Assembly: GCA_023247875.1 (NCBI GenBank)
Contig: JAHFFQ010000107.1
Span: 1 to 5,342, forward strand
Length of the DNA stretch: 5,342 nucleotides
Reading direction: 5' to 3'
DNA from: Candidatus Omnitrophota bacterium
GTDB lineage: Bacteria > Omnitrophota > Gorgyraeia > Gygaellales > Profunditerraquicolaceae
Made by a program: the position numbers and the translations under genes. The notes under the pieces are model-generated. The model searched no databases. It had not been told where the DNA came from and was given only the letters and a program-made list of their open reading frames with translations. Below, piece by piece: positions 1 to 5,342 of this stretch (its first letter is position 1; the number at the start of each line of letters is the position of its first letter).

Positions 1-1309
1 ATATCTCCTCCGGGGCGCCCTTGGTAATGATCCTGTGGAAACTATCCGTTTCCACGACTACCGACATTATTTTCCTGGAGAAGTCAAAGGGGATCTCGTC
101 ATATTTCTTATACTGCTTGATCAGTAATTTCCCGTGTTTTAAGATAGCCCGGTCCAATATATTCTTAAGGCCCGTCTGGTAAAAACTGTTGATATAGGCG
201 AACCTTAATACATCCTCGTCGTCTTTTCTGACCACGTCGCAGTGCCGCTCCAGGACTATCTTATCTAAGGTAAGGGTCCCGGTTTTATCCGTGCAGAGCA
301 CATCCATCGCTCCGAAGTTCTGGATAGAATTCAGGCGTTTTACTATTACCTGTTTCTTAGACATCGCTATGGCGCCTTTGGAAAGATTTATCGCCACCAG
401 CATCGGCAGCATTTCGGGGGTAAGCCCCACCGCCACAGCCAGCGAAAAAAGAAGGGCCTGGATGATATTGCCTTTGGAAAAAGCGTTTATGGCAAAGATG
501 ACCACCACTAAAATCACCATAAGCCGGACCATGAGCCAGGTGAATTTACGTATCCCTTTATCAAAACCGGTCTCAACCGCCATAGTGGACAGCCGGCGCG
601 AGATCTCCCCGAATTGAGTGGCAAGGCCGGTCCTTATAACCACCCCCAATCCCGTCCCGCTTACTACGCTTGAGCCCATGAAAGCAATGTTCGTCAATTC
701 GGATGCCGAATTGTTTTTCGGCTCAATGGCTTCGGCGTTTTTCTCTACCGGGAATGACTCCCCCGTCAATGAAGCCTGGTTAATGAACAGGTCCTTGCAG
801 GAAATTATCCGCAGATCCGCCGGGATCATATCGCCGGCGAATAGATCGACGATATCCCCGGGGACGATCTCCCTTATTTTCAGCTCCATTGATCTGCCGT
901 TACGATAAACCGTGGCGGTGGTGCGGACCATTTCGCTTAACTTCTCCGCTTCTTTACCGGCGCGGTATTCCTGTATAAACGAGAGGAAGACGCTTAAAGC
1001 CGCCATAAGTATGACTAATATGGCGCTTATTTTCTCCCCAAAGAACAAAGAGAAGGCGGCGATAATGAGAAGTACGATTACTAAAGGGTTAATAAATTTT
1101 GAAAGTATCTGGATCAGAATGGTTCGCTTCTTCTTCCTGGCGGGCTCGTTAAAACCGTATTCTTCGAGGCGTTTTTGAGCCTGCTCTTCGGAAAGCCCCT
1201 TGGCTGAGGTAGATAGCTTTTCAAAGATGGCCTGTTGGGAGCACGCCGCGTAATCAAAACCCATGCCCTGTAATTTTTTAGCGCCGTTTAATCTTGGTTT
1301 ATTGTCCAT
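1..1309 (-). CDS. mgtA: Mg2+-transporting P-type ATPase, MgtA/MgtB type (P3B), N-terminal half
   Basis: This is an inner-membrane pump that uses ATP to import Mg2+. The window holds 436 residues from the start codon; the C-terminal half (rest of the nucleotide-binding domain, hinge and later membrane helices) lies beyond the left edge. Visible in order are a basic cytosolic N-terminus, helices M1 and M2 (about 72-90 and 94-113), the actuator domain with TGES at 182-185, helices M3 and M4 (about 258-276 and 282-305), the intramembrane signature GLTPEMLPM at 295-303, and the phosphorylation motif CTDKTGTLT with Asp341. FNxAMD-like context (IQNFGAMD), YQTGLKN and EIPFDF follow, as in enterobacterial MgtA. 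GLTPEMLP is characteristic of P3B Mg2+ pumps and argues against Ca2+ or Na+/K+ ATPases. The ATG at 1307-1309 is the first possible start, since an in-frame stop lies five codons upstream. It has no clear Shine-Dalgarno sequence. The gene follows the receiver by 33 bp and is probably co-transcribed with it. No frameshift was seen. Confidence 0.95.
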   Translation of the reverse strand, partial: MDNKPRLNGAKKLQGMGFDYAACSQQAIFEKLSTSAKGLSEEQAQKRLEEYGFNEPARKKKRTILIQILSKFINPLVIVLLIIAAFSLFFGEKISAILVILMAALSVFLSFIQEYRAGKEAEKLSEMVRTTATVYRNGRSMELKIREIVPGDIVDLFAGDMIPADLRIISCKDLFINQASLTGESFPVEKNAEAIEPKNNSASELTNIAFMGSSVVSGTGLGVVIRTGLATQFGEISRRLSTMAVETGFDKGIRKFTWLMVRLMVILVVVIFAINAFSKGNIIQALLFSLAVAVGLTPEMLPMLVAINLSKGAIAMSKKQVIVKRLNSIQNFGAMDVLCTDKTGTLTLDKIVLERHCDVVRKDDEDVLRFAYINSFYQTGLKNILDRAILKHGKLLIKQYKKYDEIPFDFSRKIMSVVVETDSFHRIITKGAPEEI

Positions 1310-1313
1310 GATC

Positions 1314-1343
1314 GGATTATTTTAAAGCTAAAGGGATTATTTT
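1314..1343. repeat. 10-bp direct repeat between receiver and mgtA
   Basis: The sequence ggattatttt occurs at 1314-1323 and again at 1334-1343, so the two copies start 20 bp apart, close to two helical turns. They fill most of the 33-bp gap upstream of mgtA, and the right copy touches the receiver stop codon. The arrangement could be a binding site or may be chance in AT-rich DNA. No promoter boxes or Shine-Dalgarno sequence were recognised here. Confidence 0.4.
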
Positions 1344-1732
1344 CAGGATTGCCCTGGTTTGGGATTTATGGCTTTTCCCACGGCTTCAAGCAGCTTGGCG
1401 TCATCAACCGGCTTGACTATATAATCTACGGCCCCGAACTTGTAGGCCTGATCTTTATCCATGCTCTGGTCTATTCCCGAGACTATTATCACCGGGATCT
1501 TCTTAGCGACGGGATCGTTGCCGAGCATATCGCGCGCATCCAGCCCGTTCACCTTGGGCATGATCAGGTCCAATAAGATGACATCCGGTTGAAAGTCGTG
1601 CACATATTTGATCGCGTCTTTAGCATCGGTCAAGATCATGACCTCGTAGTTGCCCATCCGCTCAAGCCGTATCTTGATCATCAAGGCAAATCCCTCTTCA
1701 TCATCGATTATCATCACTCTTTTTTTATCCAT
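1343..1732 (-). CDS. single-domain response regulator (CheY-like receiver)
   Basis: This is a stand-alone phosphoacceptor domain of 129 residues, the full length of one receiver fold with no DNA-binding or enzymatic output domain. The catalytic set is complete: acidic pair Asp10-Asp11, phosphoacceptor Asp55 in ILLDLIMPKVNG, Ser85 in IIVSG, and Lys107-Pro108 in the YIVKPV motif. It would be phosphorylated by a histidine kinase not present in the window and would act in the cytosol through protein contacts. The start at 1730-1732 is supported by AAGGAGG seven bases upstream. It has its own promoter candidate and is followed after 33 bp by mgtA, which makes co-expression likely. A functional link to Mg2+ transport is only inferred from this adjacency. 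The partner and output are unknown. Confidence 0.93.
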   Translation of the reverse strand: MDKKRVMIIDDEEGFALMIKIRLERMGNYEVMILTDAKDAIKYVHDFQPDVILLDLIMPKVNGLDARDMLGNDPVAKKIPVIIVSGIDQSMDKDQAYKFGAVDYIVKPVDDAKLLEAVGKAINPKPGQS

Positions 1733-1739
1733 GAGAGCG

Positions 1740-1746
1740 CCTCCTT
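1740..1746 (-). promoter_or_regulatory. strong ribosome binding site of the receiver gene
   Basis: AAGGAGG on the minus strand lies seven bases before the ATG at 1730-1732, an ideal Shine-Dalgarno match and distance. It fixes the receiver start. It is the only strong canonical site in the window; the hydrolase and mgtA starts have none. Confidence 0.88.
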
Positions 1747-1747
1747 A

Positions 1748-1771
1748 ATTTAGTATATGGATTTAGTATAT
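1748..1771. repeat. 11-bp direct repeat in the receiver leader
   Basis: The sequence atttagtatat occurs at 1748-1758 and 1761-1771, with a period of 13 bp. On the minus strand each copy contains TATACT, so the -10 box of the promoter candidate is duplicated. Only the upstream copy (1765-1770) has a reasonable -35 at the right distance. The repeat may be a recent small duplication or a binding site. Confidence 0.5.
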
Positions 1772-1793
1772 CACTGCTTTTTTCTATATTCAA
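1765..1793 (-). promoter_or_regulatory. sigma70-type promoter candidate for receiver-mgtA
   Basis: On the minus strand TTGAAT (1788-1793; four of six bases match TTGACA) and TATACT (1765-1770; five of six match TATAAT) are separated by exactly 17 bases. Initiation would fall near 1758, giving a leader of about 25 nt that contains the AAGGAGG site. The -35 box and spacer lie within the last codons of the glycoside hydrolase gene, so the receiver-mgtA unit can be expressed separately from the genes upstream. The call rests on box matches only. Confidence 0.55.
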
Positions 1794-2880
1794 GCAGCCA
1801 TTTATCAAAACATTCGCGATAGGCGCGGTAAGAGGGCTTCCTGGAAAAACCCCAGCGCACCATGCCGAAATAATCTACCCCGTTGTTCCAGTGGTTCTTC
1901 GTATCCCGGAAAAAAGCCCAGAAAACCTTCTCGACATGCGGATTTTTCAATAGCTCTGTATAAACATCCTTGAGCCATTTTGCCTGCTGGCGCTCGGTAG
2001 GGTTTTTGCCCATCCACCAGTTATCCACTTTTAATCCCCTCTTTACCCCGGGGCAGCCGATCTCGGTGATCCAGATCTTTTTATTCCCGTCGCCATTGCG
2101 CTGCATTATATTATAGGCTAATTTCGGATAACTCGCCACCGCCTTGATCGAACCGGGATTCAACGGGCTTTCAAAAAAATGGATATTCAATATATCAAAA
2201 TAATCTTTTGCCCCGTTATCGTAGAGCTTGTTGATGCTGCTCAGGCCGTTAGCGATCCCGCCGTTTAAGATCTTGCACTCCGGGTCGATCTGCTTGGCCG
2301 AGGCATAAACCTCTTTTAGCAAAACACAGTAAGATTTTAAACCATCCTGTTCTTTCCAGTAAGTGTAGGAATCCGGTTCATTCCAAAGCTCCCAGTATTT
2401 AACCTGCTCCTTATAGCGCCGGATAACTTTACTGGTGTAATTGATGAAAAGCTTATTATCTTTGGGAGGGCAGTTCCACTCTCCGCATTGAGAGGCCCAA
2501 TCAGTAGAGTAATGCAAAATACCCAGGATATGTATTCCTTTGCTCCTGAGCAGCCGGACGATGCAGTCATATTTGGAAAAATCAAACTTACCCTCTTCCG
2601 GCTCAATATCACCCCATAAGAAATCAACCCTTACCCAGCCAACTCCGGCCTGCTGCATCAAAGAGATGGATTTTTCCAGCTCCAGATTACAGGAATATTT
2701 GTAATTGTTCCAGGAATGATTCCAGTGCAAGAATTCCAATACACCAAAGGGATTATCAAGGTTGCCTCTGGTTAAAGCCGCAGGATCGGATTTCATTTTA
2801 TCACTGGACAACATTTCCCCCGCCTGTAAACCGGAGAAAGTTAACAAAATTACAGTCAGAAAAAAGATTATTTTATTCAT
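1771..2880 (-). CDS. secreted glycoside hydrolase, clan GH-A (GH39/PslG-like or GH5-like)
   Basis: This is probably an exported retaining glycosidase acting on a polysaccharide; the substrate is unknown. The 369-residue product starts with a signal peptide (Met-Asn-Lys, hydrophobic 4-18, likely cut after Ala20) and has no lipobox. The rest fits a single (beta/alpha)8 barrel: WVRVDFLWGDIEPEEGKFDF at 82-101 is the strand-2 region typical of GH39-like and PslG-like enzymes, YWELWNEPD at 162-170 carries the presumed acid/base Glu168, IHFF at 233-236 matches the strand-6 region, and WITEIGCP at 270-277 carries the presumed nucleophile Glu273. Two Trp-rich stretches near 286 and 320-343 could line the substrate cleft. 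No carbohydrate-binding module is visible. The ATG overlaps the end of the Maf-M48 gene by 8 bp and lacks a Shine-Dalgarno sequence, suggesting translational coupling. The fold is confident; the exact family is not. Confidence 0.85.
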   Translation of the reverse strand: MNKIIFFLTVILLTFSGLQAGEMLSSDKMKSDPAALTRGNLDNPFGVLEFLHWNHSWNNYKYSCNLELEKSISLMQQAGVGWVRVDFLWGDIEPEEGKFDFSKYDCIVRLLRSKGIHILGILHYSTDWASQCGEWNCPPKDNKLFINYTSKVIRRYKEQVKYWELWNEPDSYTYWKEQDGLKSYCVLLKEVYASAKQIDPECKILNGGIANGLSSINKLYDNGAKDYFDILNIHFFESPLNPGSIKAVASYPKLAYNIMQRNGDGNKKIWITEIGCPGVKRGLKVDNWWMGKNPTERQQAKWLKDVYTELLKNPHVEKVFWAFFRDTKNHWNNGVDYFGMVRWGFSRKPSYRAYRECFDKWLLEYRKKQ

Positions 2881-4210
2881 GGGTTTTTTGTTCGATGTTG
2901 ATGTAGTCGTCGAAATTCATCTGCTCACCCAGCTCCTGCTTGACCACCCTGATCCTGTCCGGGACATAGGGGTGGGTCTTGTAATATGACCGCTCCGTGG
3001 GCGGCATCCTGCGGTTTATATCCTGCAGTTTATTCAGAAAGGTTATCATGCCCCGCGGGTCATAACCGGCAAGCCTGGCGTAACGCGCGCCCAATTGATC
3101 CGCGAGCAGCTCATCCTCGCGGCCGTAGCCAAGGAGGAACTGGGTAAATGCGGTATCCGCGGCATTGCCTACGTCCCCTGAAACGGGAGAGACCGCCACC
3201 AGGAGCCGCAAAAGGGAGTAGCTTTGCAGGGCCTGGAGCTTCTTGATGCTGTGCCGGGCAACGATATGCCCTACCTCATGCGCCAGGATGCAGGCAAGTT
3301 CGTCATCATTGGAGATCTTATCCAATAATCCGGTGTTGACATAAACATAACCGCCGGGAAGAGAAACGGCATTCACCGTGTCGTCATCTAAAACCTGGAA
3401 ATGATAGTCGATCTCCTTCCTGTCGCTGACTGCGGCTATCTTAGCGCCTATATCCTGCACCCGTTTAAGCTGTAAAGGGTCCCCGGAAAATTTATACTCC
3501 TTGGCCACCTGGCGGTCTATTGACTTACCCATCTTCACCTCTTGATCCGTGCTGTAATAGTATTTCTCCTCCTGTTTGGTGACCAGGTTATATTCGGTAG
3601 AGCAACCGGTTAAAATAAATAATATGCCTGCTGCCGCTAACAGCCCGAGCTTTTTAAAGATCAGATAGAGCTTCCTTAAAGGCAGGCCCACGACATTATA
3701 AAAACACCCGTCTATCCTCTTGATAAAGAACACCCCCTTGCCCTGGATATCAAAACTTCCGGCTTTATCCAAAGGAGAAACCTGTTTAAAATAATTATTT
3801 ATCTCCCTGTCGCTTAGCTTATCCATATAGACCCTGGTTTTTTCATGTGCAAAGAGCAGCTTCTCCCTGCCTTTATCTTTTTTTATGACCGCCAGGCCCG
3901 TATAGAGCCACTGCGGCTTGCTGGATAATTTTTTAAGCATGCTGCGGGCTTCACTCATATTCCCGGGCTTGCCGAATATCTTATTCCCCTGCACGCAGAT
4001 AGTGTCGGCGGAGATTATAATACCCTCCTTGACCCTGGCGGCAGCATCTTTTGCTTTGCTGCGGGCGTTATATTCTACCATCTGGCTGTAAGATAAACTC
4101 CCGCGGCTCTTCCTCTCTTTGATTTTAGGAGAAAGGACTTTAAATTTCAGGCCAAATTGCTCTAATAATTTCTTTCTGGCTTTAGATTTAGAGGCTAAAT
4201 ATATTTTCAT
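2873..4210 (-). CDS. maf: fusion: Maf nucleotide pyrophosphatase + M48 metallopeptidase lipoprotein
   Basis: This is one 445-residue frame holding two complete proteins. Residues 1-191 are a full-length Maf/Ham1-superfamily nucleoside triphosphate pyrophosphatase, which hydrolyses non-canonical or pyrimidine NTPs in the cytosol. Its motifs are LASKSKARKKLL (5-16), SADT with Asp69, GKP (80-82), TGLAV (104-108), DKAGSFDIQGKG (148-159) and YNVVGLPL (171-178), the last being the usual Maf C-terminus. From 188 the sequence becomes a lipoprotein signal: KK, a hydrophobic run 188-202 and the lipobox LTGC with Cys203. Residues 204-445 are an M48 zinc protease with SLPGGYVYVNTGLL (283-296), HEVGH (zinc ligands His311 and His315, catalytic Glu312), the third ligand Glu367 in ELLAD, and THPYVPDRIR near the end. 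It resembles periplasmic LoiP/BepA-type proteases without the TPR part. The ATG at 4208-4210 gives an exact Maf N-terminus but has only a weak AGG eight bases upstream. Signal peptidase II cleavage, or internal initiation near residue 183, could separate the halves. Confidence 0.9.
   Translation of the reverse strand: MKIYLASKSKARKKLLEQFGLKFKVLSPKIKERKSRGSLSYSQMVEYNARSKAKDAAARVKEGIIISADTICVQGNKIFGKPGNMSEARSMLKKLSSKPQWLYTGLAVIKKDKGREKLLFAHEKTRVYMDKLSDREINNYFKQVSPLDKAGSFDIQGKGVFFIKRIDGCFYNVVGLPLRKLYLIFKKLGLLAAAGILFILTGCSTEYNLVTKQEEKYYYSTDQEVKMGKSIDRQVAKEYKFSGDPLQLKRVQDIGAKIAAVSDRKEIDYHFQVLDDDTVNAVSLPGGYVYVNTGLLDKISNDDELACILAHEVGHIVARHSIKKLQALQSYSLLRLLVAVSPVSGDVGNAADTAFTQFLLGYGREDELLADQLGARYARLAGYDPRGMITFLNKLQDINRRMPPTERSYYKTHPYVPDRIRVVKQELGEQMNFDDYINIEQKTHE
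3662..3677 (-). promoter_or_regulatory. possible internal ribosome binding site and CTG start for the M48 lipoprotein
   Basis: Inside the fused gene AAGGAAG (3671-3677, minus strand) lies six bases before an in-frame CTG (3662-3664, codon 183). Initiation there would give a precursor beginning MIFKKLGLL and reaching the lipobox Cys 20 residues later, a textbook lipoprotein signal peptide. CTG is a rare start codon, and the purine run also encodes Arg-Lys of the Maf tail, so chance is a real alternative. A GTG at codon 174 (3689-3691) is a second in-frame option but has no Shine-Dalgarno sequence. Confidence 0.3.
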
Positions 4211-4237
4211 CGCTTGCGCCTAAAGGGGACACTTCTC

Positions 4238-4283
4238 CGATTGGTTTCAGAAACATCCCTCGATTGGGTTCAGAAACGTCCCT
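4238..4283. repeat. 23-bp tandem direct repeat (two units), REP-like
   Basis: Two head-to-tail units, 4238-4260 and 4261-4283, match at 21 of 23 positions (differences at unit positions 8 and 18). Each contains TTCAGAAAC; the first includes the perfect palindrome GTTTCAGAAAC, and the second has GGG and CCC arms around the same core. Just beside them (4225-4238) is ggggacacttctcc on the plus strand. The array starts at the stop codon of the flavoprotein gene and fills most of the 71-bp spacer before the maf start, where no promoter or terminator was recognised. Such short GGGGAC-type intergenic units resemble REP elements moved by RAYT transposases in some bacteria; that comparison is from memory and no transposase is present here. 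Confidence 0.7.
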
Positions 4284-5342
4284 AAGATAAGGCGGCGCTT
4301 TCGCCGGCAAGATAGCCGGTTGAGAAAGCTGCCTGAAGGTTAAATCCTCCGGTATCCGCGTCCACGTCGATCATCTCTCCGCAAAAATATAATCCTTTGA
4401 CGAGGCGCGACTCCATAGTCCGCGGGTTGATATCCTTTAAACTCACTCCGCCGCGGGTGACCATAGCTTCTTCGATCGGCCTGGCACCGCTGATCTCCAT
4501 ACGAAAACCTTTGAGCAGGGAAACAATCCCCTCCCTTTCCTTCTGGGTGACCTGGCTGCATTTCTTATAGGTATCGGCCCCGGCTCTCTGCGCGAAAACC
4601 TCGATCAGGCGCAGCGGCAATAGTTCCTTCAATGTATTCTTGAGATTCTTTTTGGCGTTAAGCTTAAACTCCCGAAGCAGGCGGCTGTCCAATTGCTGGA
4701 CTGATAAAGCCGGCTTTAGGTCAATCTCGGCAAAAACTTTCTCTCTCCGGACAAGTAAATCAACCACCCTGCCGCTTAAAGTAACCACTAACGGCCCGGA
4801 TATTCCTGAGGCGGTAAAAATAAGCTCTCCTATATCGGAAACAATCCGGGTCTTCCCGCTTAAGAATTTGATCCTGATATTACGCAAGGCCAGGCCTTCA
4901 AGCTTGGCCGGATAATCCTCTTTTACCGTAAGCGGGACTAACCCCGGCAGTAAAGGTATTATCGCATGCCCCAGCTTTCCGGCAAGCCTTATGCCGGAGG
5001 AATCAGAGCCGGTAAAACTATAACTGGCGCCTCCGGTAGCCAATATCACCCGGTCAGCGGGGATCTCTTTGCCATTATCCAGGCGCACACCCCTGACCCT
5101 GCCTTCTACCGTCAGCAAATCCACCACTTTGCTCTTACAGATAACCTGCGCTCCGGACTTTTCAAGCTCTTTTTTCAACACATCAAGGATACTGGAGGAG
5201 CGGTCGGTTACCGGAAAAACGCGCATCTGGCGTTCGGTCTTAAGCTTTAATCCGCGTGACTGGAAGAAATCTATTAAGTCCCGGTTAAAGAATTTCTTAA
5301 AGGCATCCCTCAGGAAATCGCCGTTCCTGGAGAATTGTTTTA
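4282..5342 (-). CDS. HI0933/YhiN-family FAD/NAD(P)-binding oxidoreductase, 5' end outside window
   Basis: This is a cytosolic flavoprotein of the HI0933/YhiN/BaiN-like family; no specific substrate can be assigned. The frame is open to the right edge, giving 352 residues of a family of about 400, so only the N-terminal 50-60 residues with the first dinucleotide-binding glycines are missing. The ATG at 5224-5226 is not the true start: upstream codons encode DFLRDAFKKFFNRDLIDFF and LKLKTE, which are family sequence before the conserved RVFPVTDRSSSILD. Further landmarks are ATGGASYSFTGSDSSG (about 4990-5035), LPGLVPL, GELIFTASGISGPLV (about 4790-4832), VTRGGVSLKDINPRTMES, GLYFCGEMIDVDADTGGFN and LQAAFSTGYLAG near the C-terminus, the latter forming the FAD-binding end. 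The TAG stop (4282-4284) falls in the edge of the 23-bp tandem repeat. Gene order suggests loose association with the maf-M48 gene, 71 bp downstream. Confidence 0.92.
   Translation of the reverse strand, partial: KQFSRNGDFLRDAFKKFFNRDLIDFFQSRGLKLKTERQMRVFPVTDRSSSILDVLKKELEKSGAQVICKSKVVDLLTVEGRVRGVRLDNGKEIPADRVILATGGASYSFTGSDSSGIRLAGKLGHAIIPLLPGLVPLTVKEDYPAKLEGLALRNIRIKFLSGKTRIVSDIGELIFTASGISGPLVVTLSGRVVDLLVRREKVFAEIDLKPALSVQQLDSRLLREFKLNAKKNLKNTLKELLPLRLIEVFAQRAGADTYKKCSQVTQKEREGIVSLLKGFRMEISGARPIEEAMVTRGGVSLKDINPRTMESRLVKGLYFCGEMIDVDADTGGFNLQAAFSTGYLAGESAALS

Noticed and set aside
291..1178. Three consecutive plus-strand open frames (291-617, 618-908, 912-1178) opposite mgtA
   Set aside because: They are antisense shadows: the minus-strand frame shows continuous P-type ATPase motifs (TGES, GLTPEMLP, DKTGT) while the plus-strand translations match no recognisable family and lack ribosome binding sites.
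1310..1342. Mg2+-sensing riboswitch (ykoK or mgtA leader type) ahead of mgtA
   Set aside because: The gap to the receiver is only 33 bp, too short for either leader RNA, and no stable hairpin is visible there.
1805..2627. Short minus-strand frames inside the hydrolase gene (1805-2017, 2337-2627)
   Set aside because: They overlap the glycoside hydrolase in another frame, have no recognisable motifs, and the hydrolase frame has both catalytic Glu motifs and a signal peptide.
3640..3700. Artificial fusion of maf and the M48 gene by a sequencing error
   Set aside because: Both halves are in one frame with no stop at the junction and each keeps its full motif set; an indel would more likely break the frame. 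A substituted stop codon cannot be excluded from a single sequence, so this is treated as a test of the fusion finding.
4238..4283. CRISPR array or rho-independent terminator
   Set aside because: The two 23-bp units are directly adjacent with no spacer between them, and there is no GC-rich stem followed by a T run on the minus strand.
5224..5226. ATG as the start of the flavoprotein gene
   Set aside because: The frame continues upstream to the window edge with family-like sequence (DFLRDAFKKFFNRDLIDFF, LKLKTE), so this is an internal Met.
4340..5250. Other frames within the flavoprotein gene (4340-4561 minus; 4640-4915 and 4966-5250 plus)
   Set aside because: They are shadows of the HI0933-like frame, which carries conserved motifs throughout.

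Overview
All five genes in this window lie on the minus strand, so transcription runs from the right edge to the left edge. The two outer genes are cut by the window. In transcription order they are: an HI0933/YhiN-type flavoprotein (5' end missing), a Maf nucleotide pyrophosphatase fused in frame to an M48 metallopeptidase lipoprotein, a secreted clan GH-A glycoside hydrolase, a single-domain CheY-like receiver, and the N-terminal half of an MgtA-type Mg2+ P-type ATPase.

The lipobox, the exported hydrolase and the M48 lipoprotein point to a bacterium with an outer membrane. Codon use looks even across the window, at moderate GC. The style of the genes (stand-alone receiver, dense co-directional packing) and the GGGGACAC / GGGACGTTTCTGAACCC-like intergenic repeat recall uncultured lineages such as Omnitrophota. 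That assignment is a low-confidence inference from memory, because there is no rRNA or marker gene here.

Layout: 1-1309 mgtA; 1310-1342 short spacer with a 10-bp direct repeat; 1343-1732 receiver with a strong ribosome binding site; 1733-1770 spacer with a good sigma70-type promoter whose -35 lies inside the previous gene; 1771-2880 glycoside hydrolase, overlapping the preceding gene by 8 bp; 2873-4210 Maf-M48 fusion; 4211-4281 spacer holding a 23-bp tandem repeat; 4282-5342 HI0933-like flavoprotein. No gap without a gene exceeds 300 bases, and no tRNA, rRNA, CRISPR array or transposase gene is present.

There are probably two transcription units. One carries the flavoprotein (perhaps), the Maf-M48 fusion and the hydrolase. 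The other starts at the promoter near 1765-1793 and carries receiver plus mgtA. The most unusual item is the Maf-M48 polypeptide: a cytosolic house-cleaning enzyme runs straight into a lipoprotein signal sequence and a periplasmic protease. A possible internal start site sits at exactly the right place to make the lipoprotein separately.
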